From Saccharothrix longispora (GTDB taxonomy: Bacteria > Actinomycetota > Actinomycetes > Mycobacteriales > Pseudonocardiaceae), in contig NZ_NSDM01000003.1 of NCBI RefSeq assembly GCF_030852425.1, positions 547,876-611,875 of the forward strand: a DNA stretch of 64,000 nt, read 5' to 3'. The notes beneath the pieces were generated by a model. It did no database searches and had not been told where the DNA came from. It saw nothing but the letters and a program-made list of their open reading frames with translations. This document shows positions 42,276 through 51,416 of this stretch, piece after piece. How positions within the stretch are numbered: position 1 is the stretch's first letter; each line of letters begins with the position of its first letter. The translations under genes were made by a program, and so were the position numbers.

Positions 42276-42719
42276 ATGGCAGACGGTGATGCCCTCTCCA
42301 CGCACATCTTCGGCCTCCAGCTCGGCGCGTACGTCGTCGAGTCGCTCCAGGAGGTCAGCGGTGTGACCGTCGAGGAGGACGTGGTCGAGATCTCGCAGGT
42401 GACCCCGCAGGGCAAGCCGTTGCTGCGCAAGCAGCCCGGCGCCCGCAAGGGCGGCGAGATCACCGTCACGCGGGGGATGGACAAGAGCAAGGAGTTCACC
42501 AAGTGGCTCAAGGAGACCCTGAACAAGGGTGACGTCGAGTCCGCGCGGCAGAACATCACGATCGAGATCATGAACAGCAAGGGCGAGACCGAGCGGCGGC
42601 TCAACCTGGTCAACGGGTGGGTCAGCCGGTGGGAGGGCCCGTCGCTGAAGGCGGGCGAGTCCAGCGCCGCGACGGAGAAGGTGACCATCACCTTCGAAGA
42701 CATCACGCTGGAGGACTGA
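42276..42719 (+). CDS. Inner tube protein 1
   Basis: The 147-residue protein is a phage tail tube/Hcp-like protein (HIFGLQLGAYVVESLQEVSG; RGMDKSKEFTKWLKETL; WVSRWEGPSLKAGESS). Rings of it would form the inner tube. The repeated strand pattern and the C-terminal VTITFEDITLED are typical. It lies 28 bases after the sheath gene. Confidence 0.92.
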   Translation: MADGDALSTHIFGLQLGAYVVESLQEVSGVTVEEDVVEISQVTPQGKPLLRKQPGARKGGEITVTRGMDKSKEFTKWLKETLNKGDVESARQNITIEIMNSKGETERRLNLVNGWVSRWEGPSLKAGESSAATEKVTITFEDITLED

Positions 42720-43183
42720 TGCGCCGCCGGGTGATCGGCCTGGACTCGCTGGACGAGCTGGCCGAGGTGAAGAAGTCGCCGGTCGCGGCCGTCGACACCG
42801 CCGCCGCTCCGGCGGCGCACACCGAGTTCGAGTTCGAGCTGCCGCGCGGGTACGTCGACGCGGACGGTCGGGTGCACCGGCACGGCCGGATGCGCCTGGC
42901 GACCGCGCGGGACGAGCTGAGGCCGCAGATCGACCTGCGGGTCAAGGAGAACCCCGGCTACCTGAGCGTGCTGCTGCTCAGCACGGTCATCACCGAGCTG
43001 GGCGAGGTCGACGAGGTGAACGTGGGCGTGGTGGAACGCATGTACGCCACGGACATCGCGTTCCTCCAGGACTTCTACCGGCGGATCAACAGCGAGGGGC
43101 ACACTCGCGCCGGCGTGTCGTGCCCGTCGTGCGGGAGTGCGTTCGAGGTGGACCTGGCCGGTGGTCGCCTGGGGGAATCGTGA
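42719..43183 (+). CDS. Phage tail assembly-like protein with C-terminal CxxC
   Basis: The 154-residue protein has a conserved core (EFEFELPRGYVDADGRVHRHG; NPGYLSVLLLSTVITELGEV; DIAFLQDFYRRIN) and ends with SCPSCGSAFEVDL. It corresponds to the small gene found between tube and DUF6760 in actinobacterial CIS loci and resembles tail assembly chaperones. Its CxxC is a lone half of a zinc knuckle, so metal binding would need dimerisation. It overlaps the tube gene by one base. Confidence 0.75.
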   Translation: MRRRVIGLDSLDELAEVKKSPVAAVDTAAAPAAHTEFEFELPRGYVDADGRVHRHGRMRLATARDELRPQIDLRVKENPGYLSVLLLSTVITELGEVDEVNVGVVERMYATDIAFLQDFYRRINSEGHTRAGVSCPSCGSAFEVDLAGGRLGES

Positions 43184-43338
43184 CGTACGCGGCCGACCGG
43201 CTGCACGAGGAGGTCGCGTACGTGGCCTACCACTTCCACTGGCCGCGCGAGGAGATCCTCGACCTGGAGCACCACGAACGCCTGCGCTGGGTGGCCGAGA
43301 TCGCGCGGATCAACACGAGGGTGAACGAAGGGGGGTGA
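43180..43338 (+). CDS. DUF6760 family protein (52 aa)
   Basis: GTG at 43180 overlaps the previous stop. The product (TYAADRLHEEVAYVAYHFHW, then PREEILDLEHHERLRWVAEI) matches DUF6760, a very short family seen in phage-tail-like loci. It resembles the second product of phage tail assembly genes, which often comes from a small downstream frame. Exact role unknown. Confidence 0.85.
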   Translation: MTYAADRLHEEVAYVAYHFHWPREEILDLEHHERLRWVAEIARINTRVNEGG

Positions 43339-43342
43339 CCCG

Positions 43343-45757
43343 ATGGGCTTCTGGTCCCGTTTCCGCGGCGGCGCACCACCGGCGGGGCAGGCCGCGCCGA
43401 CCGCGCGGCGCTCCGCGCCGGACGGCGGCTGGCGCGCGGCCCCGCGCCTGGAGGGCGTGCTCCGGCGCGCGCCGATGGCCGTCACCGACGGCCTGCGCTT
43501 CCGCTCCGGCCTGGCCTCCTGGCGGGACCACTCGCTGAGCGGCGAGCTGGGCCACGCGGTCACCCCGACCGCGCCCGCCGGGGTCCTCCACGGTGTCGCC
43601 CGACCGACCGGTGTGCCGGGTGAGCACTGGGCCACGCACGCACTGCCCGTGGTGCTCCGACGCGTTGGTACCGGCGACGCTGACACCGACGACGCTGACA
43701 CCGGCGGAGTCGATGGCCGCGGAGTCACCACCGGTGGAGCCGACAGCGGCGGCAGTGCCGCCGCGCGCGGTGACATCGGCGGCAGGGGCGGCCGAAGCGG
43801 GGGCGGCGGGGGCAGTGCCGATGCCACCGGTCGTGCGGTGCTCGGCGACGGGGCGCTGGTCGACGGTGGCGCGGGTCGTGGGAACGGTGCGGTCTTCGCC
43901 GCCGCCGCTGCCGATCCGACCGCGACCGCGTCCGACAGCCGTCCGTCCGACAGCCGTCCGTCCGACAGCCGTCCGTCCGGCGGCATCGGTGGTCGGGCGC
44001 TCACCGTCGCCCGCGCCCTCGTCCGCCGGAAGAGCCGCGCTCGGACCGGCTCCCCCGCCTGGTACCGAGGCGGACACGGCGGTGGTGCCGGAATCCCGGG
44101 CGGTGCCGGGATCGCGGACGGCACCGGGCTTCCGGACCGGTCCGTGAGCCCTGGGCTCGGCGGTGGTACCCCATCCGCGCCCACGCCCGCCCCGGGCACC
44201 GGTCCCGCGCCGGCGGATCGGACCGCGATGGTGTCCGGGCGAGCGCTCGACTCCGGCGCAGGACCCGGAGCGAGGACCGCCGTGCCCGCGTTCGACGTCG
44301 ACCCCGGGTCGGGCGGGGGATCCGCGAAGGGCGGGACCGGCACGGGGAACGGTCCCGGCGGGCCGTCGCCCGCCGGCAGGGGTGCGGCGGGCGACGCCGC
44401 ACCCCTGCTGGGGAGCGGACCGCTCCGGCTCTCCCGTGCCGTGCAGCTCAAGGCCGTCGGACGTCCGTTGATCGCCGCCCGGCGCGAGGTCACCCCACTG
44501 CGGTCGCTCCCGGTCGTGCAGCGCGGTGCACGCGGCACGCGGTCCGCCGATCGGCCCGGATCGGCTCCGCCTCGTGCCGGCGCCTCGTCGGCAGGTACTC
44601 CGCCGACGGGTGCTTCGGCGGGTGCTCCGCCGGCGGGTGTGCCGGCGGCGGGTGTGCCGGCGGCGGTCGGCCCCGCCGGACCCGACGGACCCACCGGGGG
44701 TGTCGGGCTCACCGCTCCCCTGCTGGGCGAGCCGGCGACCGGGTTGCCGCCCGGCGCGGTGATCATGGCGTCGGACTCGTCGGCACCCACCGCGAGGAGC
44801 GCGAGGAGCGCGGACCCGGTCGTCCAGCGCAGGATCACCCGGCCGGGAGCGGCACCCGCGCGGCCGGTGATCGGGATCGGCGCACCCCTGTCCGCGTTGC
44901 CGCCCACGGCGTCCGGTGAACCGGTCGCCACCTCCGCCGGCCCGCACGTCCAGCGCCGGATCGACGCACCGGCCACGGACGAGCACCGGGTCCGCGCCGT
45001 CCCGGAACCCGCGCGCACTCCCGAACCGACGCGGACACCCGTGCGACCGGGGGAACCGGCCCGTCCGGCGGTCCCGGTGGTCCGGGTGGCCCGCCTGGCG
45101 CCGACGGTTCCCCCGCCGGGAGCAACACCGACATCACCGGCACCGGCGGGGGCACCCCCCAGAGCCACTTCCAGGACCGCTCCCCTGATCGCCGACCGCC
45201 CGCTGATCCACCCCGCCACGGCACCGACGCCCACCCCCACCGCTCGACCGGTCGTCCCGTTGCGGTACTCGAAACCCGAGAGGGCACCGGCCGTCCAGCG
45301 CGCGGCGGGCGGGACGGCGGGTCCGGCGGTCCGGCCCGCGCCGCCCCGTCAGCCCCGCGTCCCGGGTGTCGCGCGGGGCAGCGGGTTGCCGACCAGGTCC
45401 GCCCACGCGGCACCGGCGGCCGGGCCGCCGGTCATCCGCCCACCGACCGCCCGGCGAAGCCCCGCCACACCGGTCGTCCAGCGCGCCGACGGGCCGACGC
45501 CGCGGCGGGGGACGCACAGCGCCGGCACGACGACGAACGCGGGCACGACCAGTACGAGCACGGGAACGACCGCCACGACCAGCGCGGGCACGACCGGCAG
45601 TGGCGGCCGGACCGACGCCACCGACCACGAGCCGCGCGCGCGGAAGGACCTCGACGACCTCGCCCGCCGACTCGTCGACCCCGTGGGCAGGCTGCTCCGC
45701 GCCGAACTCCGGCACGGGCGTGAACGAGCCGGGCGGTCGAACGACCTGCGCCGGTAG
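43343..45757 (+). CDS. Long disordered Gly/Ala/Pro-rich CIS protein (804 aa)
   Basis: The N-terminal 70 residues look ordered (MGFWSRFRGG; LEGVLRRAPMAVTDGLRFRSG). The middle is low complexity, with three SDSRP repeats at about residue 195. VQR occurs at 392-394, 494-496, 536-538, 651-653 and 712-714. The last 40 residues are again ordered (KDLDDLARRLVDPVGRLLRAEL). Streptomycete CIS loci have a similar protein here, often labelled extensin- or syndecan-like. It is not the helical tape measure expected. Possible roles are a cargo scaffold or disordered filler of the tube. Confidence 0.7.
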   Translation: MGFWSRFRGGAPPAGQAAPTARRSAPDGGWRAAPRLEGVLRRAPMAVTDGLRFRSGLASWRDHSLSGELGHAVTPTAPAGVLHGVARPTGVPGEHWATHALPVVLRRVGTGDADTDDADTGGVDGRGVTTGGADSGGSAAARGDIGGRGGRSGGGGGSADATGRAVLGDGALVDGGAGRGNGAVFAAAAADPTATASDSRPSDSRPSDSRPSGGIGGRALTVARALVRRKSRARTGSPAWYRGGHGGGAGIPGGAGIADGTGLPDRSVSPGLGGGTPSAPTPAPGTGPAPADRTAMVSGRALDSGAGPGARTAVPAFDVDPGSGGGSAKGGTGTGNGPGGPSPAGRGAAGDAAPLLGSGPLRLSRAVQLKAVGRPLIAARREVTPLRSLPVVQRGARGTRSADRPGSAPPRAGASSAGTPPTGASAGAPPAGVPAAGVPAAVGPAGPDGPTGGVGLTAPLLGEPATGLPPGAVIMASDSSAPTARSARSADPVVQRRITRPGAAPARPVIGIGAPLSALPPTASGEPVATSAGPHVQRRIDAPATDEHRVRAVPEPARTPEPTRTPVRPGEPARPAVPVVRVARLAPTVPPPGATPTSPAPAGAPPRATSRTAPLIADRPLIHPATAPTPTPTARPVVPLRYSKPERAPAVQRAAGGTAGPAVRPAPPRQPRVPGVARGSGLPTRSAHAAPAAGPPVIRPPTARRSPATPVVQRADGPTPRRGTHSAGTTTNAGTTSTSTGTTATTSAGTTGSGGRTDATDHEPRARKDLDDLARRLVDPVGRLLRAELRHGRERAGRSNDLRR
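43928..43978 (+). repeat. 15-nt tandem repeat encoding SDSRP
   Basis: The unit TCCGACAGCCGTCCG occurs three times plus a partial copy, inside the disordered CIS protein gene. Confidence 0.75.
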
Positions 45758-45772
45758 GAGAGAGGAACCCCC

Positions 45773-46198
45773 GTGTCCGACTCGATCTTCGCCACCAGCG
45801 TGTTCTTCCGGCTCTCGATAGCCGGCAACGACCTCGGCGCGTTCCACACCTGTGACGGCATGGGCGCGCAGATGGAGGTCGAGCAGTTCACCGAGGGCGG
45901 CAACAACGGGTTCGCCCACCAGCTCCCCTCGCGGATCACGTGGTCGAACATCACCATGACCCGACCGGTCACCTCCGACAGCGCGAAGGTCGTGAAGTGG
46001 CTGAACGACGTGATCAAGCGCGTCGAGCGCAAGGACGGCGAGATCGTCGCCCTCACCCCCGACATGACCCCGATCGCGAGCTGGCAGGTTCAGGGCATCG
46101 TCCCGGTCCGCTGGCAGGGCCCGTCGTTCGACCCCGGCGACTCGCAGGCCGCCGTGGAGACCCTCGAATTCGCCCACGAGGGCATCGAAGCGTCCTGA
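45773..46198 (+). CDS. Inner tube protein 2 (tube/baseplate adaptor)
   Basis: The 141-residue protein is a second phage tail-tube family member (FFRLSIAGNDLGAFHTCDGM; ITWSNITMTRPVTSDSAKVV; VRWQGPSFDPGDSQAAVETL). CIS particles use a second tube protein as the layer that joins tube to spike. GTG at 45773 follows GGAGAGAGG. Confidence 0.9.
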   Translation: MSDSIFATSVFFRLSIAGNDLGAFHTCDGMGAQMEVEQFTEGGNNGFAHQLPSRITWSNITMTRPVTSDSAKVVKWLNDVIKRVERKDGEIVALTPDMTPIASWQVQGIVPVRWQGPSFDPGDSQAAVETLEFAHEGIEAS

Positions 46199-46219
46199 GA
46201 GGACTGGGAGGACCGGGAG

Positions 46220-46924
46220 ATGGCCAAGGCAGGAGCGAGTCTGACCCGCGCGCAGCTGGTGGTGATGGAGCCGCCGACGACCGCGGGCGCGAAGCCGGGT
46301 GGCCGGTTGGCGACGGTGCGGTTCCAGTTCAACCCGAACTCGCTCGCGCTGACCAAGAACACCGAGTGGCGGCGCACGCCGTCGCGCATGGCGGGCGCCA
46401 CGTCGCTGCCGGAGTTCGTGGGCAGCGGTCCGCGCACGCTGTCCGTGGAGGTGTTCCTCGACGCCACGGCCACGCACGACGCCTCGGTGGAGAACCGGGT
46501 GCAGCAGCTGCTGACGGCGTGCGTGCCGACGAGGGCGAGCCTGGCGAAGAAGAAGCCGGCGAGCCCGTGGGTGCGCTTCGAGTGGGGCACGGCGAAGACC
46601 ACGTCGTTCGACGGGGTGCTGTCGAACCTGTCGGTGGACTACTCGCTGTTCGACGTGGACGGCACCCCGCTGCGCGCCCGCTGCGCGCTGTCGATCGAGG
46701 AGGCCGGGGTCGACACGCCCGGTCAGAACCCGACGTCGGGGTCGCGCGAGGCCCGCCGCGCGCACCGCGTGGTGGCCGGGGACAGCCTGCCGCAGCTGGC
46801 GTGGCGCGAGTACGGCGACGCGACGGCGTGGCGGGTGATCGCCGAGGCCAACGACATCGACGACCCGATGGTGCTGGCGCCCGGCACGGAACTGCTGGTG
46901 CCCGGGGTGGAGGAGGTCCGATGA
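46220..46924 (+). CDS. LysM baseplate hub protein (Pvc7-like)
   Basis: The 234-residue protein has a gp53-like N-terminal domain (RFQFNPNSLALTKNTEWRRT; LSVEVFLDATATHDASV) and a C-terminal LysM fold (HRVVAGDSLPQLAWREYGD, WRVIAEAND, LLVPG). In CIS baseplates it clamps the hub around the spike. The spike gene start overlaps its stop (ATGA). Confidence 0.9.
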   Translation: MAKAGASLTRAQLVVMEPPTTAGAKPGGRLATVRFQFNPNSLALTKNTEWRRTPSRMAGATSLPEFVGSGPRTLSVEVFLDATATHDASVENRVQQLLTACVPTRASLAKKKPASPWVRFEWGTAKTTSFDGVLSNLSVDYSLFDVDGTPLRARCALSIEEAGVDTPGQNPTSGSREARRAHRVVAGDSLPQLAWREYGDATAWRVIAEANDIDDPMVLAPGTELLVPGVEEVR

Positions 46925-48732
46925 GCCAGGTCGGCAGGTCGTTCGCGGCGTCGTTCGCGGTGAAGGCCGGTGGTCTGCCGGAGTCGTGGCAGAACGACCT
47001 GGTGGGCTGCGTGGTGGACGAGAACGCGGGTCTGCCCGACGCCGCGGTGCTCACCTACCGCGACCCGCACCACGAGGTGCTGGCGAAGGGCGGCATCACG
47101 ATCGGCACGAAGGTCGAGGTGTCGGTGACCACGGTGTCGGGCGGCGCGGCGGAGGTGCTGTTCACCGGCGAGGTCACCGCGCTGGAGGTGGACGCGGACT
47201 CGACGGGCTCGTTCACCGTCATCCGCGCGATGAACAAGGCGCACCGGCTGTTCCGGGGACGCCGGGTGGCGGCGTTCACCAACGCGACGGTCCGGCAGGT
47301 GGTGCGGGAGGTGGTGCGGGCGGCCGGGTTGCGGCCCGGCCGGATCGACGTCCCCGTGGTCACGTACCCGCACCTCAGCCAGCCGGGCATCTCCGACTGG
47401 GACTTCCTGCAGCTGCTCGCCCAGGAGCACGGCGCGGTCGTGCGGGTCGACGCGCGGGGGGTGCTGGACTTCGTGCGGCCCGCGGCGGCGGCCGGTGCGC
47501 CGAGCCCGGGCACGTCGGCCGACGCGAGCCCGTTCGTGCTCCAGCTCGGCCGCAACCTGATGTCGCTGCGCGCGTCGCTGACCAGCGCGGACCAGGTGGC
47601 CGAGGTCGAGGTCCGCGGCTGGAACGTGCGGACCAAGAAGGCGGCGGTGGGGACCTCGCCGGCGATCGCGAGCCGGACCGCGGTGCCGGGCATGCGGCCG
47701 GGGGTGGTCACGGCGGCGTTCGGCAAGGCGGCGAAGGCGCTGGTGTTCGACACCCCGTACGGCACGGACGCGGAGGCCAAGGCGGTGGCGAGGTCGCTGG
47801 CCGCGGCCGTCAGCGCCGGTTTCGCCGAGATCGAGGCGGTCGCCGAGGGCGAGCCGAAGCTGCGCGCGGGCGTGCCCGTCGCGGTGGGCGGCGCCGGGAC
47901 CGAGTTCGACGGCAAGTACACGGCGACGTCCGTGCGGCACGAGCTGGACCCCCACCACGGCTACCGCAGCGTCGTCACGGTCAGCACGTCGCCGGACCGG
48001 TCCCTGGCCGGGCTGGCGATGGGCGCGAACGCCACCGCCCGGCCGATCCGCATGCCGGGGCTGGCGACCGGCGTCGTGACCGACATCGGGGAGGTCGGCG
48101 GCGAGCGCGGCTGGGTGAAGCTGACGTTCCCGTGGCTGGACGACGCGTACGTCACCGACTGGGTGCGCACGGTGCAGCTCGGCGGGGTGCGCGGCGGCGG
48201 CGTGTTCAGCCCCGAGGTCAACGACGAGGTGCTGGTGGGCTTCGAGCAGGGCAGCCTGGACCGCCCGTACGTGCTGGGCGGCCTCTACAACGGCGTCGAC
48301 AAGCCCTCCCGGCACGACGTGCCGCTGGTGGACCCGACGAGCGGGCGCGTCAACCGGCGGTCGCTGGTGTCGCGCACCGGGAACCGGCTCGAACTGCTCG
48401 ACGGGAGGACCGCGTCGGGCGTGCGGATCGCCAGCGGCGACCAGCGGCTGGAGATCCGGCTCGACGAGCTCACCGGGCAGGTCGCGATCGAGGTCCGCGG
48501 CGGCCGGCACGTGTTCGGCGCGATCACCCTGGACCGCCGCGGCATCACCGTCGACGCCAAGCGCGGCGACCTGGTGCTCAAGGGCAACACCGTCTCGGTG
48601 GAGGCGACGACCGGCCTGGCGCTCACCGGCGCGGACGTCGCCGTGGAGGGCGTGAGGACCGAGGTCGTCGGCCGCGCCACGGCCGTGGTCAAGGGCGCGG
48701 TCCTGCACCTCAACCCCCCGTTCCCCGTCTGA
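46921..48732 (+). CDS. VgrG-like spike/hub protein (Pvc8-like)
   Basis: The 603-residue protein has phage gp27-like hub domains (ISDWDFLQLLAQEHGAVVRV), the OB-fold gp5 domain (LATGVVTDIGEVGGERGWVK, EVNDEVLVGFEQGSLDRPYVLGGLYNG) and a C-terminal beta-helix of short repeats (KGNTVSVEATTGLALTGADV). No lysozyme insert or extra effector domain is present. A PAAR tip gene follows after 27 bases. Confidence 0.93.
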   Translation: MSQVGRSFAASFAVKAGGLPESWQNDLVGCVVDENAGLPDAAVLTYRDPHHEVLAKGGITIGTKVEVSVTTVSGGAAEVLFTGEVTALEVDADSTGSFTVIRAMNKAHRLFRGRRVAAFTNATVRQVVREVVRAAGLRPGRIDVPVVTYPHLSQPGISDWDFLQLLAQEHGAVVRVDARGVLDFVRPAAAAGAPSPGTSADASPFVLQLGRNLMSLRASLTSADQVAEVEVRGWNVRTKKAAVGTSPAIASRTAVPGMRPGVVTAAFGKAAKALVFDTPYGTDAEAKAVARSLAAAVSAGFAEIEAVAEGEPKLRAGVPVAVGGAGTEFDGKYTATSVRHELDPHHGYRSVVTVSTSPDRSLAGLAMGANATARPIRMPGLATGVVTDIGEVGGERGWVKLTFPWLDDAYVTDWVRTVQLGGVRGGGVFSPEVNDEVLVGFEQGSLDRPYVLGGLYNGVDKPSRHDVPLVDPTSGRVNRRSLVSRTGNRLELLDGRTASGVRIASGDQRLEIRLDELTGQVAIEVRGGRHVFGAITLDRRGITVDAKRGDLVLKGNTVSVEATTGLALTGADVAVEGVRTEVVGRATAVVKGAVLHLNPPFPV

Positions 48733-48759
48733 GCACGACGCACGAGAAGAGGTCGGCAG

Positions 48760-49071
48760 ATGCCTCCCGCAGCCCGATCGGGCGACCAGACGAGCCACGG
48801 CGGCGCGCTCGGACCGCCGCCGCCCCCGGCGGCGGTCCGGGTCGCCACCGTCCTGATCGAAGGAAGGCCCGCCGCGGTCGTGGGCGGCGTGCACGCGTGC
48901 CCGGTGCCGCCGCACGCGGCACTGGGGCCCGCGAACCTCGTCGTCCCGGGGCCCGGCTCGCTCGGTCCGCCGGTGCTGGTCGGCGGCCTGCCCGCGGCCC
49001 GCGTCGGCGACCGGACCTCGTGCGGGGCGAACGTGCTGCTGGGCGCGCTGACCGTGCGGATCGGGGGCTGA
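48760..49071 (+). CDS. PAAR-like spike tip protein
   Basis: The 103-residue protein shows the PAAR pattern with repeated GG turns and His/Cys ligands: VLIEGRPAAVVGGVHACPVPPH and VGDRTSCGANVLLGAL. It should form a metal-bound cone at the end of the VgrG beta-helix. The N-terminal 20 residues are Pro-rich. Confidence 0.9.
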   Translation: MPPAARSGDQTSHGGALGPPPPPAAVRVATVLIEGRPAAVVGGVHACPVPPHAALGPANLVVPGPGSLGPPVLVGGLPAARVGDRTSCGANVLLGALTVRIGG

Positions 49072-49074
49072 GCC

Positions 49075-49473
49075 GTGGACTTCGTCGGGCGCGGCTGGGC
49101 CTTCCCGCTGCGGGTCGGCCCCACCGGCGGCATCGGCATGGTGGAGCGCGACCAGGAGATCGCCGAGGCGATCCGGCTGGTCCTGGGCACCGCGCCCGGT
49201 GAGCGGCCGATGCGGCCGGAGTTCGGCTGCGGCATCCACGAGCACGTGTTCGCCGCCGCCGACGGCACCACCGCCGGGCACGTCGCCCGCGAGGTGCGGG
49301 CCGCGCTGGAGCGCTGGGAGCCGCGCGTGGAGGTCGACGAGGTCGCCGTGGCCTTCGACTCGGTCGACGTCGGCACGCTCTACATCGACGTGCGCTACAC
49401 CGTCCGCACCACCAACGACCAGCGCAACCTGGTCTTCCCGTTCTACACGATCCCGGCCGAAGGGAGCGCGTAG
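49075..49473 (+). CDS. gp25/GPW baseplate wedge protein (Pvc9-like)
   Basis: The 132-residue protein is a gp25-family protein: GRGWAFPLRV, VERDQEIAEAIRLVLGTAPGER and MRPEFGCGIHEHVF. In tail-like machines it nucleates the sheath on the baseplate. GTG at 49075 is three bases past the PAAR stop. Confidence 0.93.
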   Translation: MDFVGRGWAFPLRVGPTGGIGMVERDQEIAEAIRLVLGTAPGERPMRPEFGCGIHEHVFAAADGTTAGHVAREVRAALERWEPRVEVDEVAVAFDSVDVGTLYIDVRYTVRTTNDQRNLVFPFYTIPAEGSA

Positions 49474-49478
49474 CAGTC

Positions 49479-51416
49479 ATGGCGCTGCCCGCACCGAACC
49501 TCGACGACCGCCGCTTCCAGCAACTCGTGGACGAGGCCAAGCGCCACGTCCAGCAGAGCTGTCCGGAGTGGACGGACCACAACGTGTCCGACCCGGGCGT
49601 GACGCTGATCGAGGCGTTCGCGCACATGGTCGACCAGCTCGTGTACCGGCTGAACCGCGTGCCCGAGCGCAACCACCTGGCGTTCCTGGACCTGCTGGGC
49701 GTCACGCTGTTCCCGCCGACCGCGGCGCGCGTGGACGTGACGTTCCGGCTGTCCGCGCCGCAGGACAACACCGTGCTGCTGCCGGTGGGCACGGAGGTCG
49801 CCACGGCGCGGCTGGAGCAGGACGAGCCGGTGGTGTTCGCCACCGCCGAGGAGCTGGCCGTGGTGCCGTGCGCGCTGGAGCGCCTGGTGACGCGCACGGC
49901 GGGGGGCGAGCACGCCGACCGCTCCCGGGACCTGGAGGCGGGCCGGGACGTGCCGTGCTTCCAGGCGAAGCCCGAACCCGGCGACGCCACCCTGTTCGGC
50001 CTGTCGAACGCCGTGCCGCGCTGCGTCGTGGTGCTGCGGCTGGACAGCCGGGTCGAGGGCATCGGCGTCGACCCGCGGCAACCGCCGCTGGTGTGGGAGG
50101 CGTGGGACGGCCAGGAGTGGGCGCCGTGCGCGACCGACGAGGACACCACCGGCGGCCTGAACCGGCCGGGCGAGGTCGTGCTGCACGTGCCCGCCGGGCA
50201 CACCGCGTCGGTCGTCGCGGGCCACCGGGCGGGCTGGCTGCGCTGCCGGGTCGTCGAACCGGTGCGCGAGCAGCCGTTCTACGCCGAGTCGCCGACCGTG
50301 CGGCAGGCCGAGGCGTTCACCATCGGCGGCACGACGGTCGCCGAGCACGCCGAGACCGAGGTGGACGTGCCGCTGGGCGAGGCGGCGGGCGTGCCGGGGC
50401 AGCGGTTCGCGCTGCCGAGCGCGCCCGTGCTGCTGGACGGCGAACCGCCGGTGGTGCGGGTGTCGGAGGGCGAGGGCTGGCAGGACTGGGCGGTGGTGGA
50501 GCACTTCGGGCTGTCCGGGCCCGACGACCGGCACGTGGTGCTGGACGCGGCGCGCGGCGAGGTGGCGTTCCCGCCGGCGGTGCGCGAGGCGGACGGGTCG
50601 CTGCGCCGCTACGGGGCGGTGCCCGCGAAGGGCGCCGCGGTGCACGTGCCGCGCTACCGCACGGGCGGCGGCCGGGCGGGCAACGTGGCGCGCGGGACGA
50701 TCACGGTGCTGCGCAGCTCCGTGCCGTACGTGGCGGCGGTGGAGAACCGCGAGGCGGCGCGCGGCGGCGTGGACGGCGAGACGGTCGCCGAGGCCAAGCT
50801 CCGCGCGCCGCACCAGTTGCGGGTGCAGGAACGGGCGGTCACCGCCGAGGACCACGAGCACATCGCCCGGCGGGCCGCGCCGTCGCTGGCCAGGGTGCGG
50901 TGCCTGCCGGTCGAGGGCGGCGGCGCGCGGGTGCTGGTCGTGCCCGACGCGGTGGCGGACCGGGGCGACCGGCTGCGGTTCGAGCAGCTCGTGCCCACCC
51001 CGGACGTGCTGCGGGCGGTGGCGGCCGCGCTCGACGAGCGCCGCCTGCTCGGCACCCGGATCGTGGTGGAACCGCCGCGCTACCAGGGCGTCACGGTCGT
51101 CGCGCGGCTGTCCCCGGTGGACGCGGCCGACGCGGCCCGGGTGCGCGAGGAGGCGGTGGACGCGCTGCACCGCCACCTGAACCCGCTGCGCGGCGGTGTC
51201 GACGGCACGGGCTGGGAGTTCGGCCGGCCCGTGCAGTTCGGCGAGGTGTTCGCGGTGCTCCAACGGGTGCCGGGGGTGCGGGTGGTGGAGGAGGTGCTGC
51301 TGTTCCCGGCCAACCCGATCACCGGGGCGCGCGGCACGCCCGCCGACCGGGTCGAGGTGGCGCCCAACGCGCTGGTGTTCTCGCACCGGCACCAGGTAGT
51401 GGTGGCGGGGCCGTGA
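49479..51416 (+). CDS. Baseplate J-like wedge protein
   Basis: The 645-residue protein has the baseplate J core: the acidic N-terminus DDRRFQQLVDEAKRHVQ, SDPGVTLIEAFAHMVDQLVYRLNRVPERN, and VTAEDHEHIARRAAPSLARV with the C-terminal LFPANPITGARG. It forms the main wedge of the baseplate. It is five bases after gp25 and overlaps the next gene by four. Confidence 0.92.
   Translation: MALPAPNLDDRRFQQLVDEAKRHVQQSCPEWTDHNVSDPGVTLIEAFAHMVDQLVYRLNRVPERNHLAFLDLLGVTLFPPTAARVDVTFRLSAPQDNTVLLPVGTEVATARLEQDEPVVFATAEELAVVPCALERLVTRTAGGEHADRSRDLEAGRDVPCFQAKPEPGDATLFGLSNAVPRCVVVLRLDSRVEGIGVDPRQPPLVWEAWDGQEWAPCATDEDTTGGLNRPGEVVLHVPAGHTASVVAGHRAGWLRCRVVEPVREQPFYAESPTVRQAEAFTIGGTTVAEHAETEVDVPLGEAAGVPGQRFALPSAPVLLDGEPPVVRVSEGEGWQDWAVVEHFGLSGPDDRHVVLDAARGEVAFPPAVREADGSLRRYGAVPAKGAAVHVPRYRTGGGRAGNVARGTITVLRSSVPYVAAVENREAARGGVDGETVAEAKLRAPHQLRVQERAVTAEDHEHIARRAAPSLARVRCLPVEGGGARVLVVPDAVADRGDRLRFEQLVPTPDVLRAVAAALDERRLLGTRIVVEPPRYQGVTVVARLSPVDAADAARVREEAVDALHRHLNPLRGGVDGTGWEFGRPVQFGEVFAVLQRVPGVRVVEEVLLFPANPITGARGTPADRVEVAPNALVFSHRHQVVVAGP

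Noticed and set aside
46921..48732. Type VI secretion system based on the VgrG/PAAR pair
   Set aside because: No TssJLM membrane complex, TssK or ClpV; the neighbours are CIS baseplate genes and the organism looks Gram-positive.
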